From positions 3,160,639 to 3,224,638 of the forward strand of contig CM068588.1 in NCBI GenBank assembly GCA_035048485.1: a DNA stretch of 64,000 bases, read 5' to 3'. Source of the DNA: Pteria penguin. Lineage: Eukaryota > Mollusca > Bivalvia > Pterioida > Pteriidae. The stretch's first letter is position 1. The number at the start of each line of letters is the position of its first letter. A program made the translations under genes and the position numbers. Of this stretch, positions 13,913-26,639 are shown in pieces. Under the pieces are notes generated by a model that was given only the letters and a program-made list of their open reading frames with translations, made no database searches and was not told where the DNA came from.

Positions 13913-15739
13913 ATAACTCCTACGTCTATATCACCTTAATCCAAAAGACATATAATGTTATATTTCCAACTAACTCGTTCAAGCCAAAAATTGCGAAATG
14001 ATCTAATGTTCAAAGAAGAAATAACCCAAGTCATGTGACCCTTTTCTACAACATTATAAACTGACAGACACAGACAAAGTCCCAGTTGTTTTAATATATT
14101 TCTTAATAGATGCGTAATTATGTATTATTTTCATTTCAATTATGTTTTCTTTCATATTATGCTTTTATTATTTCGTTTCTCTAGTTTCTTTTTCACTTTG
14201 TTCCATTATGAGTCTCTGACACGTGTAAGTTTAAGTTGAATCATCAATTTCCCTATGCACATCCACAGCGATTTCAATCAAGAAGATACCATCTATTGTA
14301 AGCCGAGACAAAAGTTCAGGAATCATCATTTACTTATCTCCCAGGGCAGCATTAAAATACGTATAACAGCTATTAACAGAAACGTATTAAATTTGCAAAT
14401 CAAACCCATTGCTCGACCAATAGACATTTCACACCAATGCAGCTTCGTATCTTAATGAGATATTACGAGCATCAAAGGTCGCTGATGACATCTTGTTGAT
14501 GCTGGTTTTATTCATGATGTTAGAACATTATCTGGCATGCTTTTATCATGTTATATCCTTCGTTTACCGCACTGATACTGTCCTACCTATTGGTTAGAGC
14601 GGTCAGATTGGTATCGGCCATCAAGATTACCCTCCGACCTTTTATCTACAGCCCAACACTCAATATTAGAATGATGAATGTTAATTACAAGGAATAATCG
14701 ACTATCGATTGCAAGGGATTTTGAAAGATTGTATAGAAAAGAGTGGAAGTGTGACTATCAAACCTTGACGATGACCAGTATCGTGTGAACTGTACCAATG
14801 AAACCAGAAAAGCAGATGGTCATGGCCGCATACTCTAACAATTTTGATTTATGTGATTTTCAATTTCATTAGGACTGATATTAAATGATCAGTATCTGAC
14901 ATCAATTATGAATATTGCACATAATGAAACATGGAGTGATTCTACGAAATCCCAGTCTACTTTGACTACAATTATTTTAATTCCATTGCTTGCGCGCAAA
15001 CCGATGTTAAAATGTTTATTCACGATGAAAGAGATAAAACAATGCAAAATGATGTTTGTTTTATATTTTAACATTCTGTCAAATATATAAAAAAGGGTGA
15101 GACCAAACAGTTATGAATTGATACAAAATTTGCCTCAAAATATAACAGAAACACTGTTTTATGTTCAATGATTGGAAAGGAAATAAAACAAAAGTGAAAA
15201 TATTTTATACAGAATGGCAATCATTATTTTGAAAATTTTTTAAGGAATCAAGGTATTTCATGCTTGCATTGTTCAATGTATTCAGATATGTCTAGATTTT
15301 AAAAATATTTTTACTTTTGTATTTTTTTAATTAACCAATTACTTTATTGTGTGTTTATTTTTTATGCGAACGAAAAAGAACGATAATTGCGGCACTCGTA
15401 ATTTTTTTTTATAATCTTTATTCGCAAACATGTGTGATGATGTTTCATTCTTCACATTATATCTCAGATCATTTTTATTTATTTAAGTTTCACAAATATT
15501 TCATTTCTGTTTTAGTTAAAAAAAAAGGGGGGGGGGAGGGGTTCAAACACTTACTGCAAAATTTTCATTGCTCCGATCTATTTGTGGATTCGCTTGTAAT
15601 CGACACTACATTTCAATATTAAAAATTCCATTCATTTACTAACCTAATATGTCTCTCGATTATAAATCATACTTTCAATTCATTCATACATAAATGATTT
15701 ATTTCACATGCGCATGTAGTTGCTGCCGGAGTGCAAAAA
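13913..15739. other. Unique AT-rich non-coding DNA
   Basis: No gene recognised. A TCAAAGGTCG motif lies near 14473, and an A-run followed by a G-run (about 15520-15541) is low complexity. Confidence 0.5.
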
Positions 15740-15746
15740 CGCAATC

Positions 15747-15880
15747 GTTGCCAACGGCAACAATAAGCGATTTTTATATGACAAAGATTTTGTGCAAATA
15801 CTTTTTTGCAATGCATATTAGATGAATATGCAAGCAAATAATTTTTGCAATAAATATTTGATGAATATGCATGTTACCGG
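15747..15880. promoter_or_regulatory. X-box-like palindrome and duplicated POU-like motif
   Basis: GTTGCC-AAC-GGCAAC at 15747-15761 matches the RFX X-box form, two inverted half-sites with a 1-3 base spacer. About 40 bases downstream, a 39-bp imperfect direct repeat (starts at 15803 and 15842) contains TTTTTGCAAT and GATGAATATGCA twice. The latter resembles octamer/POU sites. The clustering suggests a possible enhancer but is motif-based only. Confidence 0.3.
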
Positions 15881-16770
15881 TCCTTTATGCGCACGAATAA
15901 TGTGCAGCGAAATTAACAAAACTTAGGTGGAAACAATCAGAAATATAAATTTCCTAATTTTCAGAATTCTATTTATATCGTAAATCACTAAATGTGATCT
16001 ATGTGCGTGCTCTATATAATAATTTACTTTCACAAAATTACTAATTTGCATTTAATAACAAAAATTTCACCTTTCATATACATGTTTATACAAATTACAT
16101 CATTCATTTTAAGGTACAGCGAGATTCCATACGCTATCTGATTCCACATTTATGTTATACATTATTGATTTATTGTGAAGACATCATGCTAGATTTATCG
16201 AGTTAAGTGATTAGCTGTTTCCATTACCGATGATTGTTAAGAACAGGTGCTTCAGTTATAAATGTTGACTAAATGGCATGAAATGTTTGACCAGTTTGAA
16301 CGATTAAAACGTGGTACTTGATCATCACAGCCTGAAAGTAAATCCTTTTGTATCTCTTTTACGAGGGTCAAAACATTTCAAATACATACATGGATATTAC
16401 ACAAAAGTTTACTAGAAATAGTCTGAGCTGATTAAACGAATGAAAACATAAGTAGCCTTTTTCTCTGGGAATAAATCCCAATGAGCATTTCAAATGATAA
16501 AAATATACTTTGTCTTTGGGTAAACCTTCTAGACTCTAGTTTTGTTGATCCTGATCGTAAAGCATTTTATCGGTAAACGTCCATCTGGAAATCACTTACG
16601 ATTATAAAAGAGTTATTCTTCCTGATTCTCTCTATAGACGTTTAGATGTTATATCATTTATTACACAATTCTTGGATGTAACAATAATTGGCACAAATCA
16701 GTCTGTAGAGTATTCGGCGCAGGTTCAGAAAGTCAAGGATTGAAGAACGACTTGTATAACATCGCTGTTT
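15881..16770. other. Unique AT-rich non-coding DNA
   Basis: No recognisable gene, RNA or repeat. Confidence 0.5.
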
Positions 16771-16772
16771 AT

Positions 16773-17222
16773 CAAAGGTCTCGTGACATCGTCCTGTCTT
16801 TCGTAGGTCCCGTGACATCATCCTGTCTTTCGTAGGTCCCGTGACATCATCCTGTCTTTCGTAGGTCCCGTGACATCATCCTGTCTTTCGTAGGTCCAGT
16901 TACATTGTACTGTCTTTTGTAGGTCCCGTGATATCGTGCAGTCTTTTGTAGGTACCGTGACATCTTCCTGTCTTTCGTATGTCTCGTGACATCGTCCTGA
17001 CTTTCGTAGGTCCCGTGACATCGTTCTCTCTTTCGTAGGTCCCGTGACATCGTCCTGTCTTTTGTAGGTCCCGTGCAATCGTCCTGTCTTTCGTAGGTCC
17101 CGTGACATCGTCCTGTCTTTCGTAGGTCCCCTGCAATCGTCCTATCTTTCGTAGGTCTTGTGACATCGTCTTGTCTTTCGTAGGTCCCGTGACACCATCC
17201 TGTCTTTCGGAGGTCCCGTGTC
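16773..17222. repeat. 29-bp minisatellite, about 15 units
   Basis: The monomer is GTAGGTCCCGTGACATCRTC followed by CTGTCTTTC. Substitutions are scattered through most units with few indels. All three minus-strand frames are open here (96, 147 and 148 codons), each encoding the same 29-residue period. That is what a stop-free unit whose length is not a multiple of three produces, so none is taken as a gene. The ends are sharp, and the array lies about 130 bp before a GAA microsatellite. Confidence 0.95.
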
Positions 17223-17348
17223 GCGGTAGACATAAGGGTGGGTCCACTGCATGATTCAAGATTTCTGTGCAATGTATCAGAACAAAGCAATGTATATGAT
17301 TTCGTGGCACAATCTGAGTCAGTCTAGCAAAGGAATCTGGACACAATA

Positions 17349-17379
17349 GAAGAAGAAGAAGAAGAAGAAGAAGAAGAAG
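17349..17379. repeat. (GAA)n microsatellite
   Basis: About ten GAA/AGA triplets in a row. Confidence 0.9.
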
Positions 17380-18575
17380 GAGATGACTATTATTTTATGA
17401 AAACTGTATGACTGATATAGTACTGCGTCATACTTATAACTTTCTAAAAAAGGCCGACCTACAGACCCTATCTTACTTCCCTAGATTACGCTGCTCGGAT
17501 GAACTGCACGAGTTCTTAAATAACTTAGAGATAAAATCACCTTCTTTGATTGTAAATGATAATGAAAAACAAAACAAAACCGTTATCGGTTTTTGAATTA
17601 CGGATAAAATGACCTCCTGCGATGGTACATAAAGTTGACCTGCTGGATCGTTAAACGGTAGGTAACGTGAGTACCCGGTCAGAGTGTTCGTGTGAAATAC
17701 TTGATGGATGTACCATGCTGGTTTAATGTACACTTAATTATCAAGGCACAGATATAAGCAGCTTTCGTTACCGTACTCAATCATTAATACAGTAGCAAAG
17801 TCGTATATGTTTGATGAAGTCGTATTTGAGATTTTATGAGCATTTTATGAACTTACATAGTTAGATCTGGAGATGGTGGCGCTTTAATCAACCGGAGATT
17901 AGGATCGTTTCTCTGTTTTTGCAAAACAAATCAAAGTAAAAATGGCAATAACTGCCAAGGAATCGAGTTGGGTGGACATATATATGCGGAACGTGTGTGA
18001 AATACTCCGGTCCTAGACGAGCAGATATAGCACTGATATATCCAGCATTTGTTGATTTTTGAACCCAAGAATGAAATGTTTATATTTTTATGTCGAATAC
18101 CCCGTGGAGAGTGTGTAGTGTAATGCACCAACAAACTTCTCAAAATAAAAATTTGGATATAATGACCTAAGAGGTATTAAACCCGGTGTGTTTGTTGGCC
18201 GACTATGTATCCCTGACGTAGATTTATTACTTCAGATGGTAGAACTTTCAAATTGTTTATTGGTTTATTAACTATATTTACTTTTTTTTAACCAAACTGA
18301 AAAGGGGGGATACAACACTTGTACTATTCTACCATTATTTTACATATACAAAAAGAGGACCTACAAATTCTTTGCATCCCGATCGTTGCACACTTGGCTT
18401 ATATCGTGTATTTGTTTATCTTAGCGAAGTACGCTTAAATGCAAGTATTATATATTGCTATTGATCTTACATATTTTATTAATAATATATATTTAGGATT
18501 AATCATGTTTATTCCATTATTTTTGTTTTAAAATGTATTATTTGGCTAAATTATCTCTCCACAAATTTCAATTAT
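17380..18575. other. Unique AT-rich non-coding DNA
   Basis: No gene recognised; the short open frames at 17408-17596 and 17473-17733 overlap on opposite strands and resemble nothing known. Confidence 0.5.
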
Positions 18576-18576
18576 A

Positions 18577-18577
<1 letters not shown>

Positions 18578-18622
<45 letters not shown>
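18578..18622. repeat. (CT)n microsatellite
   Basis: An uninterrupted CT dinucleotide run of about 22 units. Confidence 0.95.
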
Positions 18623-18626
<4 letters not shown>

Positions 18627-21569
18627 TTATCAGCGGTTTTCATCAAAACAAATTAAAATCAACCATTCTACTTTCTTCAGATGTGAAGACTCACTGTCAA
18701 GTTAATGTCGCCCTCAGATATCTTCAGATGGCAGAAAAAATTCACAATTGTATTGTTTGCCTATTAGATATTTACATGACTGACATATGCACGTGCATTT
18801 TTGTGAATCTTATCTCCAACCGACCAATCTTGATTCATGGAATTTATATATCGGCGCCAATGTACAAAAATCTTTCTGCATAAAAGATCATATAGTAGAT
18901 AAGAAGTCTATTTTTCATATACTTTCTTGTATGAAATTCCAGCGCATGTGTAGTTGTATTCTTTTTGACAGACCGCACACACATAGATCACTCTCTGAGA
19001 ATTCAAACATAAACTCGAAAAAAAAAACCTCCCCTTTTTCTAAATTTTATTATTTTCTTCGTAATCACAATAATTATGTATCGAACGACTTTTTCGGTAA
19101 CATATGCTTATTTCAAATAAATCCATAAGAATTTTCCTCATAATTTAATGTAAAGAAATTTCATGAATTCAACAACGAACTAAATATGAGAAAAATCTAT
19201 CATATTTTTGTTATTTGCCTTGTGTCGGTATTTACTCGATAAAGTATTGAATGGTATTTATTTTCCCGGTAAAGGCAAATACTCGGGTCAATTTTAACTC
19301 TCAAACGAGCGATAATAGAGCGAGCTACTAAAAGGAATTAATCATTTCATCCCCTAATACATTGCTTTAGGTGCATACAGATGTGCTATTGGACAAACTA
19401 CAGAGTCGCTCTGTTTGAACATTTGCAAATGCAATAAACATGGCAAACATGTCCTCATCAAATATTTATGTATTAGAGTCTTTTTCGTCACGTGTCTCTT
19501 TGGTAACAGTCTGTCTTGAAGATTTGTAGCAGAAATTAAATATTTGAACAATTTTTTTTACTTCACATAATCGTTTCATTATGGCATATTTTTTATTTGT
19601 TATCTTTATTTAATAAAATATTTATCATTTATGAATTGAATATCCACATTCAATATATATTTTATTATAATATATTTGCATATTGAATAAAGTAACCATT
19701 CATTTTACTGCATTAAATTATTCAATATTATTCTTAAATTATATTTGCATTCGTGAAAACCGCTTTATCCATGTTTACACACATGTATAAAATGAATATA
19801 TCTTTTACCGAATATGTGTTTCTGCGATCCTGAAGAAAATAATTACCAGACAACTTCCTACATACTTTTATTTATTTGTTTAGGTACCGTTAAAATGTTT
19901 CAAAGAAAATAGATTATTCCTATTTGAAAACTATTTTGAACTTAAATTATTCAAATTTTTTAGGTGATATTTGCTGCGCTGATAGTTTTGCTCGCGTTGG
20001 GTTTTCCATACATGTTTAAACTATTATATTATTATATATTTATGATAAGGTGTAGGCAGTTGTCAATCTTATATAATACAAATACAATTTTACGTAATTC
20101 CCATAAATCGTTGTTAAACCAATCCCAAAAACACGAAAATGAATAGGACCTATAACTTTTACTTGCCTGATTATCCGAAGACTACAATAACTGATATAAC
20201 TACAAATGGTTTGGTAAAGTGAAGAAAACACTATAATACATACCACAGACAATCCCAGGACCCATTCTAAGGGACATAATCCATTTTTTCCAAAATATAG
20301 ACCTATTTTCATTGAGAACCTTTCCCTAAATGAACCCGTATGCTCTAACAGTAGATATTACAATGAATACATGTGTTTATCGGTAGAATTTTCATCCCCT
20401 TTTACGAAAATCAGATTTTTCGACTTTGATATTGCTGTATAGATAGACATGATATCTATTTAACAGCCCGGAATTGATAAACGTTATGGGTTTTATCAAC
20501 ACATCTATGCCTCTTGCCATTTATGAAATAAGATCGGCATTCAGTGGTACGCCGAGGGAATGTGATGCCGGGTCCAGATATACAATGATAGCACTATACA
20601 TCAGTGAGTACGAAAGCCTTCAAAACAATAAATTATTATACACCTGGAATTATTTTAATATAATTTACATATATTTGCATCAATTTATTCAATGTCCCTG
20701 TATGCTACTTCTAAAACTACTATGTTTTACGAAGCCGTGTTTGGGTTATCTCTTTTCAATATAGGCCCTCATTATGATATGCTATTTAGATAAGTTCCAC
20801 GATATAATTCACTATGATTTATTCCTTTCCTTATCAAGTAGATTTATCCATAAATTGTTGATAATTATAGTGACCCAAGTTAAGTTTGCTTTAAATTTCT
20901 TTTTTCCGTCTTTATATGAAATGGAACACTCTACGGCAACATTTGACCCAAAAGAAGTGAAGTTGAAGCAATTGAAATCACAACCCAAATGATGTATCGG
21001 AGCCTTTCTCAATGCTTTTGTATAATTTTGTTTGCTTTAAAATCATGAGGCAATTTTGCCAAAACATACAAAGAAATCAAAAGCAGTACCGAGGAGTTTT
21101 TTTTTCCTTAAAATATTTATGGATTTATGTTTTTATTTTTTCTTTATTTCGGATTAATATATTAATTTTATTTATCCACAACATTTAAGTATCCATCATG
21201 TTTTTGTATCTTATTTGTTGTATCTTATTAATGTTTAAATTAATTTTTCTTGCTTGTTTGGGTTAGGATACTGAAAATGGGTATCGTGTTAATATTCTAT
21301 AAATATCTATAATTCACCTTCCAATGAAATAAATCACTTGCCTTAAGTTTCTCAGAAGAATATGCCTGATGGCAACTGCACGCGTTTGATAGAAATATTC
21401 ATTTATTTCTTTATTTAAGGAAATGACATTCTGCAATATAAAGTACAAAATAAATACAAATTTCACATTCAACAAATTATATTAGATATGAATTATGAAA
21501 ACAGATTTAAATGTTCATTTCAATAACAGGAACTAAAATGTATTGATGTTTGTCTGTGTCAAATGTTTG
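18623..21569. other. Unique, very AT-rich non-coding DNA
   Basis: No gene recognised. The part at 19600-19760 is extremely AT-rich and repeats ATTCAATAT and its complement, allowing local foldback. A 113-codon frame at 18787-19128 runs through an A-tract and is not convincing. Confidence 0.5.
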
Positions 21570-21570
21570 G

Positions 21571-21835
21571 TTAATTGACTGATTGATTTTTTTAACGTCA
21601 CAGCACGAATATTTCACGTATATAGTGACGGCATCTGCCTGATGCGGGGCATTCAAATTTTGACCTTTACAACGGACCCACCCGAAGCAATGAGGGATCT
21701 TTAACGTGGCATTTCATAACACGACACGCGATACGGGGGCCTCGGGTTTTACTGTCTCATCCGAAAGACAGGACACCGGCATGACCAGAGCGGGACTCGA
21801 ACCTCGGCCTCCCGATCAGGAGACTTTCAAATGTT
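21571..21835 (-). mobile_element. SINE-like dispersed repeat, copy 1
   Basis: It shares a long core with 54757-55018: GCATCTGCCTGATGC, then ACCCACCCGAAGCAATGAGG, then GGGATCTTTAACGTG, the CCTCGGTTTT region and GACAGGACACCGG. On the minus strand the head carries a perfect pol III B box, GGTTCGAGTCC (21793-21803), consistent with a tRNA-derived element transcribed leftward. The head is cut short or replaced at about 21835, just before the (AT)n tract, and no clear A box remains. Confidence 0.7.
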
Positions 21836-21842
21836 TGGAAAC

Positions 21843-21844
<2 letters not shown>

Positions 21845-21934
<90 letters not shown>
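21845..21934. repeat. (AT)n microsatellite
   Basis: About 45 AT units without interruption, directly beside the head end of the SINE-like copy. Confidence 0.97.
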
Positions 21935-21935
<1 letters not shown>

Positions 21936-22149
21936 TGCTAGTGAATGTAAACTTTGAGACTTCCTATTCAAGGTCAAGGTGAGATCTGGATTCGCAGGGA
22001 GAATGTTGCATATGATTAAAGTATGTTTCAGAGCATATTTGTTGCCATACCGAATTATTCTTTTGATAGATAATGGTTTTTTTTTTCTAATTGATTGTCA
22101 AAATATTGTGATGAAGTTACCTATATTTGTTTAGTCTTTTTATGCTATA

Positions 22150-22250
22150 CTATCAATAACAACAACACCAACATCATCATCAACAATAACAACAGCTTCA
22201 TACAGCAACAACAACACCAATATCAACAACAACAACAACAACAATTTCAA
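22150..22250. repeat. CAA/CAT trinucleotide-rich tract
   Basis: Imperfect AAC, ACC and ATC triplets, ending in an uninterrupted run of CAA units near 22226-22243. Confidence 0.85.
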
Positions 22251-24857
22251 CCGCACGTTGTATAACCAACTTAAGTATATATCGGTACAAAATAAGTATG
22301 TGAGTACTTACTGAAATGATTTGAATTAATTATGAAGTGTATGCTTTTACAAAAAGGCTAAAGGCTGTTTCTTATCTCTCAATTCTCTATGCATCTGCCA
22401 CACTGCATAAACTTTGTATCATAATTTTATTTCCAACCATCCAGCAGTAATTATTCTAATCCAAATATGTTAATACTTCAACCAACATTTTGTGAAATGT
22501 CGATCTAGGATTAAAGAAATATATTTTTATAAGGTGTCACACATTTCTATAAACGAAAAACCGGAATATACCCGAATTTAAGACACATTGTATTTCAAAG
22601 CTTTGTCCTTGACTAGTTTTCGTGTTTTCCCACTCAGCCATTTTGAAAGTTAATTTGCTCTACGAATATTATTGCCTTGAACATAACTGCGGAGAAAAAA
22701 TTTGCCGAAATTCGCCTTCAGTATACTGGTATATGTACTATTACAATTGTTTGACTACCTTTTTGTTGCTGCTGCTGATGAATATATGCGTTGAAAAAGT
22801 CGACAAGTTATAATAACAGATAACATATAACCGGGCGTATGACCAGGCTATTGCCGTAAAATGAAACACTAAAATAACAGCTTCATTGCGTTTGATTGGA
22901 TTGATAAAAATTTTTGTTGTGCCAATCCTTTATTAATATTGTAACGTTACACAAAGGGCGTAACAAGTCGTCTTTTTCTAAAAAAAAAAGTTTTCTTTGC
23001 ATTTGTAACAAGTTTAATTTACTACATGTAAAAGTGATAAGTTTTCTTTACATCTGTTACTTGTGTTTTAATGACACGAATAATAAGTAGTTTTGATTAC
23101 CTGACATCGACATGGATATCATTTTCATTGTGTATAAAATGAAACATTTTTATCATCCTTCACTCTGTTATCAGATTATGGAAATAAGCCACAAGTCGTT
23201 GTCATTGTTTGTCCACACTCTTCACATTTCTGCAAACTGCGTTGTGTTGCTAGTTAAGAAAAATATAAGCTACTAACCCTTTCTGACACTTAAATCAAAG
23301 TTGATCATAGAACAAATTTATTTCCTGTGAGTGACGAATACGTCATAACTTCAAAATTTAAGAAAAAAGAGAAGAAATTCCTTTTATATTAAATAAGGAG
23401 AATACATAGTTATACACTTCGAAATATTGTAAATCAAAATGAAATTTCTCAAGCACATGAACTTAAATTTGATTTAAGATTAGATTTGAAATAAGGAAAA
23501 CACACACACACACACAAAATAAATAAAAAAGGAATAAATAAAAAACATATATGGCTACGAGACAAAATGATAAAGATACTTTATGGAAATCAAAAATCGT
23601 GACCAATCGTTTCAAAGATGAAGAAAACATGTATTGTTACAAAATCGCTGACGCATCAAGAAGTTCTTATTTATCCGGGATCGGTGTACACATTATTTCT
23701 TCGACGAAGAGCAAAATATATCGAGTTGCCGTGATTTCTGTATCAATTAATAGGCGGTGTCTTTTCTTACAACTCCATTACAATTCCTTCAATGATCGTT
23801 TAAGCAAATTTTCTCAGCAGCAGCAAAGCTAATGCATGTATTGAATAGAGGGTCAAGAACTTTGGGTATATACTAATTTCAAATTCAATAAACTATCGTG
23901 ACTGCGCTTTCATAAGACGAGATGCGATAGTTCTGAACCTCCTGAGTGAGCGGGATGCACGCGACAATCAATATAAAAACGCCATCTGGTGTTACAAACT
24001 CAAGTTAGATGCATTACAAGGTTCGTGAGAAAGGACACCGTTTGTACACAAAACAACTATTTGCATTTGTATTGTGTCCCAAGGGAACTTTAATTTCCAC
24101 TTTCGGATTCTTTGTTTGATTGTTTGTCTGTTTATTTGTTATTTTTTCAAATGTTCAATTTTTCGTCAAACTTGATAGACTTTTTAAAATATGAGAGTAA
24201 GTTATCAACATGTTGTAAGTTTTTGCCCATGTTGATTGTTGATTTAATACTTGGCGCTTATAATTACATCGAATAATATTAATTTCATTTGAATAAAACT
24301 TTTTTTTAAACTAAATCGATTGTCTTAATAAAAAATTAAGCATATCTTAGTCTGTATGTACCAATATTTAAAGAGTTGTGTAGTCAAGTACATAAAATGT
24401 ATTTATTTACGTCATTAACTTTTCACATTGGTTACTCGACAATGAAAAAAAAAAGAAATAAGATGAGAGTTGATCTACAGATGGCTACGGAGATAAACCC
24501 AGAACTCCAATCGCCTGCTGTCGGCGGATTACCCTCCAGACCAAGTCGTCTACTGCTATCTAATCTAAACTAATTTTCACACAAATATTGGTGAATCTCA
24601 TCAATTTTCTCCAGAATATACTTAGTAATGATCTACTATATGAGCAGTCGTGTGTAGTGTACCATGTTGCTAAAGATTATATATCTTAATGACATTGAGA
24701 GAGACTGATGATGGTAAAAATGCCCTCCTTAAGATGTGTGGTCTATATTTTGATGTTTGACTCGGTACTTTGATCCCTTTGCCCATTATTATCAAATATA
24801 TATATAACATTTATGTACCTTGTATACTTTACATTGTTACGTAGGATTTAATATTAA
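22251..24857. other. Unique AT-rich non-coding DNA
   Basis: No gene recognised. A short (CA)n lies near 23500-23516. The 93-codon frame at 23551-23832 is unremarkable. The last 400 bases may be the internal 3' end of a degraded retroelement (next entry), but no pol motifs can be read. Confidence 0.45.
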
Positions 24858-24858
24858 T

Positions 24859-25080
24859 GGGGGAGAGTGTAATTTCTGCATGAGTCGTGCGCACTCTGTC
24901 ACCCGACTCCCTTCTGACGGTCACCCAACACGTGTATCTTGTTTCATCATAATGTATACTTTATAGGTATACACCAGTCATTGAATAAAACAAGAGGACG
25001 TAAACATTCATCATATTAAACCTGCACAACCTTGCTTTCATCGTCGCGCATTAATATTTCGTTCATGACCAGGTGACACA
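24859..25080 (+). mobile_element. Possible retrotransposon PPT and LTR remnant
   Basis: A polypurine run GGGGGAGAG (24859-24867) is followed immediately by TGTAATTTCTGC, the usual order of polypurine tract and TG-starting LTR in Ty3-type elements. A TATA-like segment near 24957-24966 and an AATAAA at 24984-24989 follow in plausible promoter and polyadenylation order. The 3' end is uncertain; a TTACA that would mirror the TGTAA start occurs at about 25203. No second LTR or gag-pol remnant is seen, so this is tentative. Confidence 0.35.
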
Positions 25081-25530
25081 TATATCCCTACGCATTTTAA
25101 TTGGGTGATATTTGCTCACTGAAAGACAAGAACAGTTTTTATTTTTCAAAAGAAAAATGCGCACTCGCATAACCTATATCTGTATTTGCGTACCGATTTC
25201 TTTTTACATGGATTCAGATAAATGATTATACGTTTTCAATTTTGTACTTCAAATTATAACTAAAATTTGAGTAAACATAAATTTTTGAGTTTCTCAGAAC
25301 TGAAGGAGAAATCTCACAAAATGCTTTAAAACTCCAACTTTCATAGGAAATCTTAGAAAGTATTTGAAAACTCTATACTTTTCAACAAAACTGCCATGGC
25401 TGAGACCAAATTAGTAGTGTAACAGAACCTGAGAAACAAACCTTTCTTTTGTGAACATTACTCACGACAACTTATTAAACAATTCGATTTGTTTGTTGAT
25501 TAATGAATGTAAGAACTTTGATAATGCTTA
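25081..25530. other. Unique AT-rich non-coding DNA
   Basis: No gene recognised. Confidence 0.5.
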
Positions 25531-25587
25531 GATAGTCGACATAACCATAGATAGTCGACATAACCATAGATAGTCGACATAACCACA
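25531..25587. repeat. 19-bp tandem triplication
   Basis: Three near-perfect copies of GATAGTCGACATAACCATA. Confidence 0.9.
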
Positions 25588-25689
25588 TACAGAGCTACGA
25601 ATAGTGAAATCTGTCTAAATTGATTTAATTGGCATTCATCTAAATTTATTTGAACTGTCCGTTTGTTTGCTTGACTTTGTGTTTTCTTC

Positions 25690-25880
25690 TATTTTGGTTT
25701 TGGGAGGGTTTTTTTTTTTAATTTGCTTGTTTGGGTTTCTTTGTTTGGTTGGTTGTCAGGTTGTATTTTTTCTTTATTTTTTTGTTTTGCTGTTGTTGTT
25801 GTTGGGGGGCTGATTTTGTCTTATTTTGTTTTTTTTTTTATTTGTTGTGTTGTTGTTGTTAGGGGTTTTTTTTTTTTGCT
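25690..25880. repeat. T/G-rich low-complexity tract
   Basis: Long T runs alternate with TTG and GTT blocks. The hydrophobic frame at 25723-25932 is a by-product of this composition. Confidence 0.85.
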
Positions 25881-25929
25881 TTGCATTGCTTCTCAGTCAA
25901 AGAAAACTTGGAAATATGTAATATACTTG

Positions 25930-26600
25930 TAGGTCTCAGGCGGTAACATACTTGTAGGTCTCAGCTGGTAACATACTTGTAGGTCTCAGGAGGTAACATA
26001 CTTGTAGGTCTCAGCTGATAACACTTGTAGGTCTCAACCGGTAACATACTTGTAGGTCTCAGCCGGTAATATACTTGTAGGTCTCAGCTGGTAACATACT
26101 TGTAGGTCTCAGCTGGTAACATACTTTTAGGTCTTAGCCGGTAATATACTTGTAGGTCTCAGGCGGTAACATACTTGTAGGTCTCAGCCGGTAATATACT
26201 TGTAGGTCTTAGCCGGTAACACCTTGTAGGTCTCAGCCGGTAACATACCTGTAGGTCTCAACCGGTAACATACTTGTAGGTCTCAGGAGGTAACATACTT
26301 GTAGGTCTCAGCTGATAACACTTGTAGGTCTCAACCGGTAACATACTTGTAGGTCTCAGCCGGTAATATACTTGTAGGTCTCAGCTGGTAACATACTTGT
26401 AGGTCTCAGCTGGTAACATACTTTTAGGTCTTAGCCGGTAATATACTTGTAGGTCTCAGGCGGTAACATACTTGTAGGTCTCAGCCGGTAATATACTTGT
26501 AGGTCTTAGCCGGTAACACCTTGTAGGTCTCAGCCGGTAACATACCTGTAGGTCTCAACCGGTAACATACTTGTGGGTCTCAGCAGGTAACATACTTGGA
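25930..26600. repeat. 25-bp minisatellite with 297-bp higher-order repeat
   Basis: About 27 units of GTAGGTCTCAGCCGGTAACA + TACTT. Variant positions (GCCGG, GCTGG, AACCGG, GGAGG, GGCGG) recur in a fixed order. The block 25981-26277 is repeated at 26278-26574 with no difference I could find by eye. It comprises 12 monomers, two of them shortened (one by 2, one by 1 base), which accounts for 297 rather than 300 bp. The shared odd units show that a 12-unit block was duplicated recently. Confidence 0.97.
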
Positions 26601-26639
26601 CTGCAAGTCGAGCGCTAGGTCACTTCCCCAAGGCCTGTA

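Noticed and set aside
16818..17346. Three overlapping minus-strand frames of 96-148 codons
   Set aside because: They are the three registers of the 29-bp repeat and encode the same 29-residue period.
25930..26600. CRISPR array
   Set aside because: Direct tandem units without spacers in a eukaryotic-looking context; the same holds for the other arrays.
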